From Mesorhizobium sp. (GTDB taxonomy: Bacteria; Pseudomonadota; Alphaproteobacteria; Rhizobiales; Rhizobiaceae), in NCBI GenBank assembly GCA_004020365.1, contig SAQR01000018.1:1-64000 (forward strand): 64,000 nucleotides of DNA, written 5' to 3'. The notes beneath the pieces were generated by a model. That model made no database searches. It was not told the DNA's origin and worked only from the letters and a program-made list of their open reading frames with translations. Positions 34,501 to 41,309 of the stretch are shown in pieces (position 1 is the first letter of the stretch; every line of letters begins with the position of its first letter). The position numbers were made by a program, and so were the translations under genes.

Positions 34501-34528
34501 TCCGGACGGGAGCCGCATGCATGGTTGA
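31520..34528 (+). CDS. soxA: Sarcosine oxidase subunit alpha
   Basis: 1002 aa. Residues 15-100 are a 2Fe-2S-ferredoxin-like fold without the cluster cysteines, as in known SoxA. An NAD-binding Rossmann domain follows (Val-Val-Gly-Ser-Gly-Pro-Ala-Gly-Leu near residue 178), and the C-terminal 400 residues form a GcvT/THF-binding domain (Tyr-Ser-Ala-Gly-Leu-Trp-Tyr-Arg-Pro, later Leu-Arg-Ile-Glu-Lys-Gly-His). Length is normal for the family. It delivers methylene from sarcosine oxidation to THF. It overlaps soxD and soxG by a few bases. Confidence 0.95.
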   Translation: MSPRRTDAGGRIDRLRTIRFTFDGAPYTGHAGDTLASALLANGVTLFGRSFKYHRPRGVLTAGVEEPNALVTVLRGEVREPNIAATMVEIHDGLTAVSQNRFPSLAWDISAANQLGGKLLSAGFYYKTFMGPAIGPLKSTRFWMFCEHFIRRAAGLGRAGIAADTARYERMNAFCDVLVVGSGPAGLMAARAAADQGARVILSELEPHFGGSANWSGETIDGMPAADWAARAAGQLEGYDNARLLPRTTVWGYYDGNVLAAIERVADHKERPGKGEPRHRYWIIRAKSVVLATGAFERPLVFPGNDRPGVMLAHAAERYANEYGVLPGNRIALFTNNDSAYRSALALKKAGAAIVAIVDVRPELSSEMRELADQAEAKILFGHAVVATEGGKALSGIKVQRFDMVNGALAGEARSIPADCLLMSGGWSPTIHLASQAGAKAEWNAARQAFLPPKPTQQGPTQRWIGAGAFTGSFSTAEAIAEGRAAGLSAAGGTGAPTALPPVEAAPGDPDPAPVFEIRADGKGFVDFQHDVTAEDVRLAHREGFISVEHLKRYTTLGMATDQGKSSNIPGLAIMAEALGKPIPEVGTTRFRPPFSAVSIGSLAAERFGGLRPERLTPMHDWHVANGATMYSAGLWYRPMIYGHPGETIEQAYVREARATRESAGIVDVSTLGKIAVQGPDAAEFLDRVYTNMFSTLAVGKARYGLMLREDGLAFDDGTTWRLGEQDFLMTTTTANAGKVMQHLEYFLDVIWPEPKVHVTSVTDEWAGAAIGGPKARAILAACVTGTAVDNAALPFMGIVHGKISGVPVMICRLSFSGEMAFEVYSGAGYGTHVWEALIEAGKPFGLVTYGLEALGTLRIEKGHVTGAEIDGRTTARDLHLDWMLSRKKPFIGSAMMDREGLIAPGRLELVGLISLDNQPLNGGAHIVEALDEANPHDSIGHITACCYSPALGKYIALALVKDGKARRGTRAHISDPLRDRFGPVEIVSNHFFDPDGSRMHG

Positions 34529-35108
34529 GCGCCAATCCCCGCTTGAGCTGGAGCTGCGCAGCGGCTCGCATGGCGATTTCGAACACGGCGTCGAGGTCAT
34601 CCTCTCCGAAACCAGGCCGGGATCGATCCTGCAGCTTGCTGCCTGGCCGGGTCAGGAGAAGGCGTTGATAGCAGGCATCCGCACCGTCACCGGCCTTGCG
34701 CTGCCCGATGGCGCCGGCGCCGGCAGCACCGACGGCGTGAGGTCGGTGTTCGGTTTTGCGCCCGGAAAATTCACCGTGGTCGATGAGGGCGAGGGCCTGG
34801 CATCGGCCTTTGCCAATGTCGTCACCCCGGCGATCGGCACGGTGACCGACCTGTCGCACGGCCGCACCGCAATCCGCATCGCCGGACCGAAGGCCGAATG
34901 GGTGCTGGCGAAGTTCTTCGCCATCGACTTCGCGCTGCCCGCCTTCCCGGTCGGTGCCGGCCGCTCGACCATGCATCATGACGTCTTCGCCCAGATCCAG
35001 CGCACCGGCGCCGACCAGTTCGACATCTATGTATTCCGCTCGTTTGCGCGCTCGTTCTGGAAGGCGCTCTGTCACGCCAGCGAGGAAGTCGGCTACGAAG
35101 TGCAATAG
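34521..35108 (+). CDS. soxG: Sarcosine oxidase subunit gamma
   Basis: 195 aa, sequence typical of SoxG (Leu-Ser-Glu-Thr-Arg-Pro-Gly-Ser, Gly-Arg-Thr-Ala-Ile-Arg-Ile, His-His-Asp-Val near residue 153, ending Ala-Ser-Glu-Glu-Val-Gly-Tyr-Glu). ATG 34521 overlaps the soxA stop by 8 bases; the frame is open upstream inside soxA but is not SoxG-like. It completes the soxBDAG set. No purU, folD or glyA follows, as is often the case elsewhere; instead a convergent nitroreductase gene comes next. Confidence 0.92.
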   Translation: MVERQSPLELELRSGSHGDFEHGVEVILSETRPGSILQLAAWPGQEKALIAGIRTVTGLALPDGAGAGSTDGVRSVFGFAPGKFTVVDEGEGLASAFANVVTPAIGTVTDLSHGRTAIRIAGPKAEWVLAKFFAIDFALPAFPVGAGRSTMHHDVFAQIQRTGADQFDIYVFRSFARSFWKALCHASEEVGYEVQ

Positions 35109-35159
35109 ACCGACGCCGCGCGTCGTCACCTCATTGGGCGCCCCTCATTAGGCGCCACC

Positions 35160-35864
35160 TCATTTGACGAACGTCACCCACTCTTCCAGCGGCGCGCGGT
35201 CGGTGCGGAACGCGTTTTCGGGCTTGGATGTGTCCTCACGGCCGAGCGCCATGCCGCAGACGACGATCTCCTCGTCGGGAATGTTGAGCACCGGCCTGAT
35301 CTGCTTGTGATAGGGCGCAAAGGCCGCCTGCGGGCAGGTGTGCAGGCCCCTGCCCCGCGCCGCCACCATGATGTTCTGCAGGAACATGCCATAATCGATC
35401 CACGACCCCTTGTTCAGCCGCCGGTCGACGGTGAAGATCATGCCGACCGGCGCGTCGAAGAAGACGAAGTTGCGGTCGTGCTGCGCGCGCATCCTGTCGA
35501 CCTCACGCCGGCCGATTCCGAGCACGCTGTAGAGACCGAAGCCGTTGGCTCGCCGCCGGGTCAGATAGGGCTCGAAGAACTGGTCTGGATAATAGCGATA
35601 CTCGTCCCACTCGGCCTTTTCGGCACGGATGCCGGAGTTGAGGATGGCGTCGGTGATCCGCTGCTTGACCTCGCCCTTGGTGACGTAGACCCGCCAGGGC
35701 TGCATGTTGGTGCCCGAAGGGGCCCGCGCGGCAACGGCGAGGATGGCGCGGATCGTGTCATCGTCGACCATGTCGGGCAGAAAGGCCCGCACCGAACGGC
35801 GCGAGGTGATCGCCTCATCGACGATCGCCGCGCCGTCCGTAATCTTAGTCCTGTTTTCCAGCAT
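35160..35864 (-). CDS. Nitroreductase family protein
   Basis: 234 aa. Motifs of the FMN-binding nitroreductase/BluB fold: Arg-Arg-Ser-Val-Arg-Ala-Phe near residue 23, Ala-Pro-Ser-Gly-Thr-Asn-Met-Gln-Pro-Trp near 47, and Gly-Met-Ala-Leu-Gly-Arg-Glu-Asp near 206. It uses NAD(P)H to reduce nitro- or quinone-like compounds; the substrate is unknown. It lacks the special BluB signature as far as I can tell, so it is not called as DMB synthase. ATG 35864 has AAGGGA 7 bases upstream; the longer open frame upstream runs through repeat A. Confidence 0.85.
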   Translation of the reverse strand: MLENRTKITDGAAIVDEAITSRRSVRAFLPDMVDDDTIRAILAVAARAPSGTNMQPWRVYVTKGEVKQRITDAILNSGIRAEKAEWDEYRYYPDQFFEPYLTRRRANGFGLYSVLGIGRREVDRMRAQHDRNFVFFDAPVGMIFTVDRRLNKGSWIDYGMFLQNIMVAARGRGLHTCPQAAFAPYHKQIRPVLNIPDEEIVVCGMALGREDTSKPENAFRTDRAPLEEWVTFVK

Positions 35865-35877
35865 GGGCGTCCCTTTG

Positions 35878-35923
35878 CGCGTGACCCGAAAACCGGAATC
35901 GTAACCGGAAAGGATCATGCGCC
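35878..35923. repeat. Palindromic intergenic repeat, family A (short copy)
   Basis: CCGAAAACCGG and GTAACCGG arms followed by AAAGGATCATGCGCC, just upstream of the nitroreductase start and read into its 5' leader. Confidence 0.65.
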
Positions 35924-36061
35924 ATCCAAATTGAGAGAGCACCATTGCGGGTCCAATTGGACGCGTGGCGCTCTGTCGTAAGCCTCGATCGGGCGCCCTC
36001 ACTCGCCGTCGTGGCCGAGCCTTTGCCTGAACCGCCAAAACGGTGCAAGCAAATCTTGTGG

Positions 36062-36132
36062 CCTCATGAAATTTGCCTTGATTTTTTCACGAACCTGGCC
36101 CCTGATGAAATTTGGCCCCAATTTTTCACCAA
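36062..36132 (+). promoter_or_regulatory. Pair of 32-bp direct repeats, candidate operator of the XRE-cupin regulator
   Basis: Copies at 36062-36093 and 36101-36132, spaced 39 bp start to start. Each begins CCT-ATGAAATTTG and ends ATTTTTTCAC or AATTTTTCAC, so each contains an imperfect palindrome of TGAAA and TTTCA type. They lie just upstream of the regulator start, consistent with autoregulation and control of the downstream operon. Confidence 0.6.
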
Positions 36133-36155
36133 GGGCATTTTTTTCATAAAGAGAA

Positions 36156-36749
36156 GTGGCTGTGCCCTCGACCGCCGTCAGATCTGAGCAGGGAAACCGC
36201 GAACGGCTGCTGGCCGGCGATATCAGGGCGCTGCGCAGAGCGCGCGGACTGACGCTTGCCGAGATCGGCCTGAAGCTCGGCCGCTCGGTCGGCTGGGTCA
36301 GTCAGGTCGAGCGCGGCCTGTCGATACCATCGCTCAGCGATCTCAGAGCCTTCGCGGACTTGTTCGGCGTGCCGGTCAGCCTGTTCTTCAGCCACGACGT
36401 GCCCGTCGAAAACGAGCGCGGCGTGGTCGTGCGCGCCGGCAGCCGCCGCACGCTTGGCACAACCGATTCCGGCCTGGTGGAGGAGCTTCTTTCGCCCGAT
36501 CTCGGCGGTAGCTTTGAGATGCTGCGTTCGGTCTTCGCGCCGGGTGCTGAACTGAAGACCGAAGCCCGCCGGCCGACAGAGGAAGCCGGATATGTTGCTT
36601 CCGGCAGCTTCGACATCGAGATATCAGGCGTCTGGCACCGGCTTGGCGAGGGCGACTCCTTTCGCTTCGACGGCAAGCCGTTCCGCTGGCGCAATCCCGG
36701 TGCGGAGCCAGCGGTAGTCATCTGGGTGGTTTCGCCACCTGTCTATTGA
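36156..36749 (+). CDS. XRE-family regulator with C-terminal cupin
   Basis: 197 aa from GTG 36156 (GTG 36162 is better spaced from AGAGAAG and may be the real start). Helix-turn-helix at about residues 20-75 (Leu-Thr-Leu-Ala-Glu-Ile-Gly-Leu-Lys-Leu-Gly-Arg-Ser-Val-Gly-Trp-Val-Ser); cupin_2 domain at about 125-190 (Glu-Ala-Gly-Tyr-Val-Ala-Ser-Gly-Ser-Phe, Gly-Glu-Gly-Asp-Ser-Phe). XRE-cupin proteins such as PuuR sense small metabolites, often amines or amino acids. It lies 30 bp before the GcvT/methyltransferase operon and is its probable regulator. Confidence 0.88.
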   Translation: MAVPSTAVRSEQGNRERLLAGDIRALRRARGLTLAEIGLKLGRSVGWVSQVERGLSIPSLSDLRAFADLFGVPVSLFFSHDVPVENERGVVVRAGSRRTLGTTDSGLVEELLSPDLGGSFEMLRSVFAPGAELKTEARRPTEEAGYVASGSFDIEISGVWHRLGEGDSFRFDGKPFRWRNPGAEPAVVIWVVSPPVY

Positions 36750-36778
36750 AGGTCTGGATTGAAGGTCTGGAGAAGAAT

Positions 36779-39232
36779 ATGGCCGGTTTGCCGACCACGG
36801 CACGTGTGGTGATCATCGGAGGCGGTGTCGTCGGCGCCTCCTCGCTCTACCATCTCGCCAAGGCGGGCTGGACCGACTGCGTGCTCCTGGAAAAGAACGA
36901 GCTCACCTCCGGCTCGACCTGGCATGCGGCCGGCAACGTGCCGACCTTCTCCTCGTCATGGTCGCTGATGAACATGCAGCGCTACTCGACGGAGCTCTAT
37001 CGCGGGCTGGCCGACGCGGTCGGCTACCCCATGAACTACCACGTCACCGGCTCGCTCAGGCTGGCCCATACGGCGGAGCGCATGCAGGAGTTCCAACGCG
37101 CCAAGGGCATGGGCCGCTACCAGGGCATGGACATCGATGTGGTCGGGCTCGACGAGATTAAGCGCCGCTACCCGTTCATCGAAACGCATGAATTGAAGGG
37201 CGCGCTCTACGATCCGAGCGACGGCGACATCGACCCGGCGCAGCTGACCCAGGCGCTGGCCAAGGGCGCTCGCGATTTGGGCGCAAAGATCATTCGCTTC
37301 TGTCCGGTCCCCGGCGTGCGCCGCGACAAGGACGAGTGGCTGGTCGAGACCGCTCAGGGCGAGATCCGCTGCGAGATCGTCGTCAACGCCGCCGGTTACC
37401 GTGCGGCCGAAGTCGGCAGGATGTTCGGCCGCGACGTGCCGATGATGGTGATGAGCCATCAATATATCTTGTTCGAGGAAATCCCCGAACTGGCCGCGTG
37501 GTCGAAGGAGCAAGGCAAGAAACTGCCGCTGCTGCGCGACGTCGACACCTCCTATTATCTGCGCCAGGAAAAGAACGGCATGAATCTCGGCCCCTATGAG
37601 CGCAATTGCCGTGCCCATTGGGTCGGCCACAACGATCCGATGCCTGACGATTTTTCGTTCCAGCTGTTCCCCGACGATCTCGACCGGCTCGAGGACTATC
37701 TTGCCGATGCCGTCGCCCGCGTGCCGATTCTCGGCACCGCCGGCCTGTCCAAGGTCATTAATGGTCCGATCCCCTACGCGCCGGATGGCAACCCGCTGAT
37801 CGGCCCGATGCCCGGCGTGCCGAACGCCTTCGAGGCCTGCGTCTTCACCTTCGGCATCGCCCAGGGCGGCGGCGCCGGCAAGGTGCTGGCCGAATGGGTG
37901 ACTGAACGCCAGACCGAATGGGACATGTGGTCCTGCGATCCGCGGCGCTTCACCAGCTTTGCCTCGGCCCCGGATTACTGCGTCGCCAAGGGGATGGAAA
38001 TCTACGGCAACGAATACGCCATCCAGTTTCCGCGCCATGCCTGGCCGGCTGGCCGCGATCGCAAACTGTCACCGATCCACGATCGCATCAAGTCGCTCGG
38101 CGCCCGCTTCGACGCCTATAATGGCTGGGAGCGCGCCACCTGGTACGCGCAAGCCGGCGACGACATCTCGGAAGCCGCGACGCTGACCTTCCGCCGCGAT
38201 GGGCCGTGGCAGCATCGCGTGCGCGAAGAATGCCTCGCCGTGCGCGATGCCGCCGGCATTTTGGATCTGCCCGGTTTTTCCCGGTTCAATCTCGATGGTC
38301 CGGGCGCGGCCGACTGGTTGAGCCGGCAGATCACCGGCCTGGTGCCGAAACCCGGCCGCATCGGCCTCGTCTATTTTGCCGACGACAAGGGCCGCATCGT
38401 CACCGAGATGTCTGTCGTTCGCCACGACGAGAACTTGATGACGCTGATCACCGCCGCGGTGGCGCAATGGCACGATTTCGAGTGGCTGAAATGGCGCATG
38501 CCGACGGACGCTTCGTTCAGGCTGGTCGACCGGACCGAGGAATTCGCGACACAAATCCTCGCCGGGCCCAATTCGCGAAAAATCCTCGCCGATGTCTGCG
38601 CCGCCGACCTTGCCCTGCCTTGGCTGACGCACCAGGAGACGACAATCGCCGGCCGTTGGGCAAGGCTGCTGCGTGTATCCTTCGCCGGCGAACTCGGCTG
38701 GGAAATCCACAGCAAGGTCGACGACACCGCCGCCATATTCGACGCCGTCTGGACGGCCGGCCAGAAGCATGGCCTGAAGCCGTTCGGCATGTACGCGCTG
38801 GATTCACTGCGGCTTGAAAAATCCTATCGCGCCTGGAAAGGCGACCTGTCGACCGACTACTCGATCCTGCAGGGTGGGCTGGAGCGTTTCGTGAAATGGG
38901 ACAAGCCGGATTTCCGCGGCAAGGCAGCGCTGCAAAACGAGAAGCAGCAGGGGGTGAAGAAGCGCTTTGTCACGCTGATCGTCGAAAACCCCGGCGACTG
39001 CGACGCGCCAACCATGTCGACGCTGTGGCATGACGGCCGGATCGTCGGCGAGACAACGTCCGGCGGCTGGGGTCATCGCATCGACAAGTCGATCGCACTC
39101 GGCATGCTGCGCGCCGACCTGACTGAGCCGGGAACTGTTGTCGAGGTCGAGATTTTTGGCGAGCGCTTCAAGGCGATCGTGCAGAAAGACGAACCGCTGT
39201 GGGATCCAAACAACGAGAGGTTGCGCGCATGA
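36779..39232 (+). CDS. GcvT-family FAD-dependent dehydrogenase (first of the operon)
   Basis: 817 aa. Rossmann motif Gly-Gly-Gly-Val-Val-Gly-Ala near residue 14 and Ser-Gly-Ser-Thr-Trp-His-Ala-Ala-Gly near 47, the latter containing the His that carries covalent FAD in dimethylglycine dehydrogenase. DAO domain to about 380, FAO_M-type linker, then a GcvT/THF-binding half (Gly-Glu-Leu-Gly-Trp-Glu-Ile-His and a C-terminal barrel). It likely oxidises dimethylglycine or sarcosine and transfers the methylene to THF. ATG 36779 follows GGAG by 7 bases. Its stop overlaps the next gene by ATGA. Which N-methyl substrate it uses cannot be told from sequence. Confidence 0.87.
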   Translation: MAGLPTTARVVIIGGGVVGASSLYHLAKAGWTDCVLLEKNELTSGSTWHAAGNVPTFSSSWSLMNMQRYSTELYRGLADAVGYPMNYHVTGSLRLAHTAERMQEFQRAKGMGRYQGMDIDVVGLDEIKRRYPFIETHELKGALYDPSDGDIDPAQLTQALAKGARDLGAKIIRFCPVPGVRRDKDEWLVETAQGEIRCEIVVNAAGYRAAEVGRMFGRDVPMMVMSHQYILFEEIPELAAWSKEQGKKLPLLRDVDTSYYLRQEKNGMNLGPYERNCRAHWVGHNDPMPDDFSFQLFPDDLDRLEDYLADAVARVPILGTAGLSKVINGPIPYAPDGNPLIGPMPGVPNAFEACVFTFGIAQGGGAGKVLAEWVTERQTEWDMWSCDPRRFTSFASAPDYCVAKGMEIYGNEYAIQFPRHAWPAGRDRKLSPIHDRIKSLGARFDAYNGWERATWYAQAGDDISEAATLTFRRDGPWQHRVREECLAVRDAAGILDLPGFSRFNLDGPGAADWLSRQITGLVPKPGRIGLVYFADDKGRIVTEMSVVRHDENLMTLITAAVAQWHDFEWLKWRMPTDASFRLVDRTEEFATQILAGPNSRKILADVCAADLALPWLTHQETTIAGRWARLLRVSFAGELGWEIHSKVDDTAAIFDAVWTAGQKHGLKPFGMYALDSLRLEKSYRAWKGDLSTDYSILQGGLERFVKWDKPDFRGKAALQNEKQQGVKKRFVTLIVENPGDCDAPTMSTLWHDGRIVGETTSGGWGHRIDKSIALGMLRADLTEPGTVVEVEIFGERFKAIVQKDEPLWDPNNERLRA

Positions 39233-40128
39233 ATTCAGTCATTCTCACCGACGGCGGCATGGGCCAGGAACTGGTCCGCCGCAGCAGCTCCGATCCCACC
39301 CCGCTATGGTCGGCCAGGGTGCTGATCGACGAACCGGACCTGGTGCGCGACCTGCATGCGGAGTTCATTCGGGCCGGCGCCCGTGTCATCACCATCAACA
39401 CCTATTCCGCAACCCCCGAGCGGCTGGCGCGCGAGGGCGCGGAAGAGCTGTTCAAGTCGCTGCAGAAGCGCGGCATCGAACTGGCAAGGCAAGCTCGCGA
39501 CCAGGCCGGCGACGCGGCGATCGCCGGCTGCCTGTCGCCGCTGTTCGGCAGCTACGCACCGGCACTGACGATATCCTTCCAGGATACGCTCGACATCTAC
39601 CGCCGCATCGTTGCCGAGCAGGCCGACGGCGTCGATCTGTTCCTGTGCGAGACCATGGCGTCGGCCGAGGAGGCGCGCGCGGCCGTCACCGCCGCGTCGG
39701 AAAGCGGCAAGCCGGTGTGGGTGTCGTGGACGCTCGCCGATCACGGCGCGCCGCGGCTGCGCAGCGGCGAAACCATAGCGGCGGCGGCGAGCGCTCTCGA
39801 CGGTCTGCCGGTCGCAGCCAGGCTGATCAATTGCTGCCGGCCCGAAGCGATCGCCGCAGCGCTGCCCGAACTGATCGGCCTCGGCGGGCCGGTTGGCGCC
39901 TATGCCAACGGCTTCACCTCGGTCGAGGCGCTCAAGCATGGCGGCACGGTGGAAGTGCTGCACGCCCGCCACGACCTCGATCCGGACGCCTATGCCGGCC
40001 ATGCGGTCGGCTGGGTCGAGGCCGGCGCCGATATCGTCGGCGGCTGCTGCGAAGTCGGGCCGCCGCATATCGCCGCCCTGCGCGACCGGCTCGAACAGGC
40101 CGGCTACGAACTTTCGGGAGTAGCATAA
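39229..40128 (+). CDS. Homocysteine S-methyltransferase family protein
   Basis: 299 aa. Zinc ligands of the BHMT/MmuM family are present: Asn-Cys202-Cys203-Arg and Gly-Gly-Cys273-Cys274. The start Leu-Thr-Asp-Gly-Gly-Met-Gly and Asn-Thr-Tyr near residue 57 also fit. Such enzymes pass a methyl group from betaine, S-methylmethionine or similar donors to homocysteine, giving methionine. Lying between two dimethylglycine-type dehydrogenases it may act as betaine-homocysteine methyltransferase, the step that produces dimethylglycine; S-methylmethionine is an alternative donor. ATGA overlap with the previous gene, 1-base TAATG overlap with the next. Confidence 0.87.
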   Translation: MNSVILTDGGMGQELVRRSSSDPTPLWSARVLIDEPDLVRDLHAEFIRAGARVITINTYSATPERLAREGAEELFKSLQKRGIELARQARDQAGDAAIAGCLSPLFGSYAPALTISFQDTLDIYRRIVAEQADGVDLFLCETMASAEEARAAVTAASESGKPVWVSWTLADHGAPRLRSGETIAAAASALDGLPVAARLINCCRPEAIAAALPELIGLGGPVGAYANGFTSVEALKHGGTVEVLHARHDLDPDAYAGHAVGWVEAGADIVGGCCEVGPPHIAALRDRLEQAGYELSGVA

Positions 40129-41309
40129 TGCCCAGACCGTCATCGCGCATTTCCGGCATCGTGCCTTCCGGCAAGGACGGCTGGGAGGTCCATTTCGCCG
40201 CCTGGACGCGCAAGCAGGCCGGCGAGGACATCATCATGCTGTCGGTCGGCGACCATGATTTCGACACACCAACGGAAACGATCGAAGCCTGCGTCGCGGC
40301 GGTTCGCGCCAGCAATCACCACTACACCCCGCTTGCCGGCATTCCGCGCCTGCGCCAGGCCATGGCGGCGGCCTCGACCGCCTGCACCGGCATTGTGACC
40401 AACCGCGACCAGGTCATCGCCACGCCGGGCGGGCAGGCAGCGCTGTATGCGGCGGTGCAGGCCGTTCTCGATCAGGGCGACCATGCCATCGTGGTCGCGC
40501 CCTATTACGCGACCTACCCCAACACCTTCAGTGCGGCAGGCGCCGATTTCACCGTGGTCGAGACACCGGCCGAGGATGGTTTCCAGCCGCGCGCCGCCGA
40601 CATTCGCGCCGCACTTCGGCCGAACACCCGCGCCATCCTCATCAACACGCCGAACAACCCGACGGGTGCTGTCTATTCGCGCCAGCGGCTGGAGGAGTTG
40701 GCGCAGATCTGCCGGGAACATGACCTCTGGCTGCTGTCGGACGAAGTCTACTGGACGCTGGGCGGCGGCGAGCACATCTCGCCGCGGTCGCTGCCCGGCA
40801 TGGCGGAACGCACGCTGGTCATCAATTCCATGTCGAAGAGCCACGGCATGACCGGCTGGCGCATGGGCTGGCTGACCGGGCCCGAGCAGATGATGTCGCT
40901 GCTGACCAGCCTCAATCTGGTGACGACCTACGGCCTGCCAGCCTTCATCAGCCTCGCTTGCGCCGAGGCGCTGGAAAACGGCTACGGCGTCAAGGAGATC
41001 GCCGAACGCTATGCCGCACGGCGCAGCGTCGTCCTCGATGCCATGCGCGGCATGAACAACATCACCGTGCGCGGCTCCGAAGGCGGCATGTATGTCATGC
41101 TCGACATCTCGGCTCTCGAGCCGGACGACGAGAAATTCGCCTGGGCTCTGCTCGACAAGGAAAAGGTCGGCGTGATGCCCGGCTCGAGCTTCGGCGAGGC
41201 CGCCGCCGGCCATATTCGCGTCAGCCTCTGCCAACCCGAGGCGGTGCTTCTGGAAGCAGCCCTCCGCTTGCGCCGCTTTGCTTCCGGTTATCGCCGCGAG
41301 GCCGCATGA
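40128..41309 (+). CDS. Class I PLP-dependent aminotransferase
   Basis: 393 aa. Aspartate-aminotransferase-like motifs: Tyr-Thr-Pro-Leu-Ala-Gly-Ile near residue 66, Asn-Thr-Pro-Asn-Asn-Pro-Thr-Gly near 171, Ser-Asp-Glu-Val-Tyr near 204, and Ser-Met-Ser-Lys-Ser-His-Gly-Met-Thr-Gly-Trp-Arg with the Schiff-base Lys near 238. A similar motif set occurs in MalY/AspC-type enzymes. Its role with the methyltransferase and dehydrogenases is unclear; it might use methionine, glycine/glyoxylate or another amino acid released by the pathway. Translation is coupled on both sides. Confidence 0.87.
   Translation: MPRPSSRISGIVPSGKDGWEVHFAAWTRKQAGEDIIMLSVGDHDFDTPTETIEACVAAVRASNHHYTPLAGIPRLRQAMAAASTACTGIVTNRDQVIATPGGQAALYAAVQAVLDQGDHAIVVAPYYATYPNTFSAAGADFTVVETPAEDGFQPRAADIRAALRPNTRAILINTPNNPTGAVYSRQRLEELAQICREHDLWLLSDEVYWTLGGGEHISPRSLPGMAERTLVINSMSKSHGMTGWRMGWLTGPEQMMSLLTSLNLVTTYGLPAFISLACAEALENGYGVKEIAERYAARRSVVLDAMRGMNNITVRGSEGGMYVMLDISALEPDDEKFAWALLDKEKVGVMPGSSFGEAAAGHIRVSLCQPEAVLLEAALRLRRFASGYRREAA

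Noticed and set aside
35160-35864. Nitroreductase-family protein as BluB (dimethylbenzimidazole synthase)
   Set aside because: It lies away from the cobalamin genes, and I could not see a BluB-specific signature; general nitroreductase is safer.
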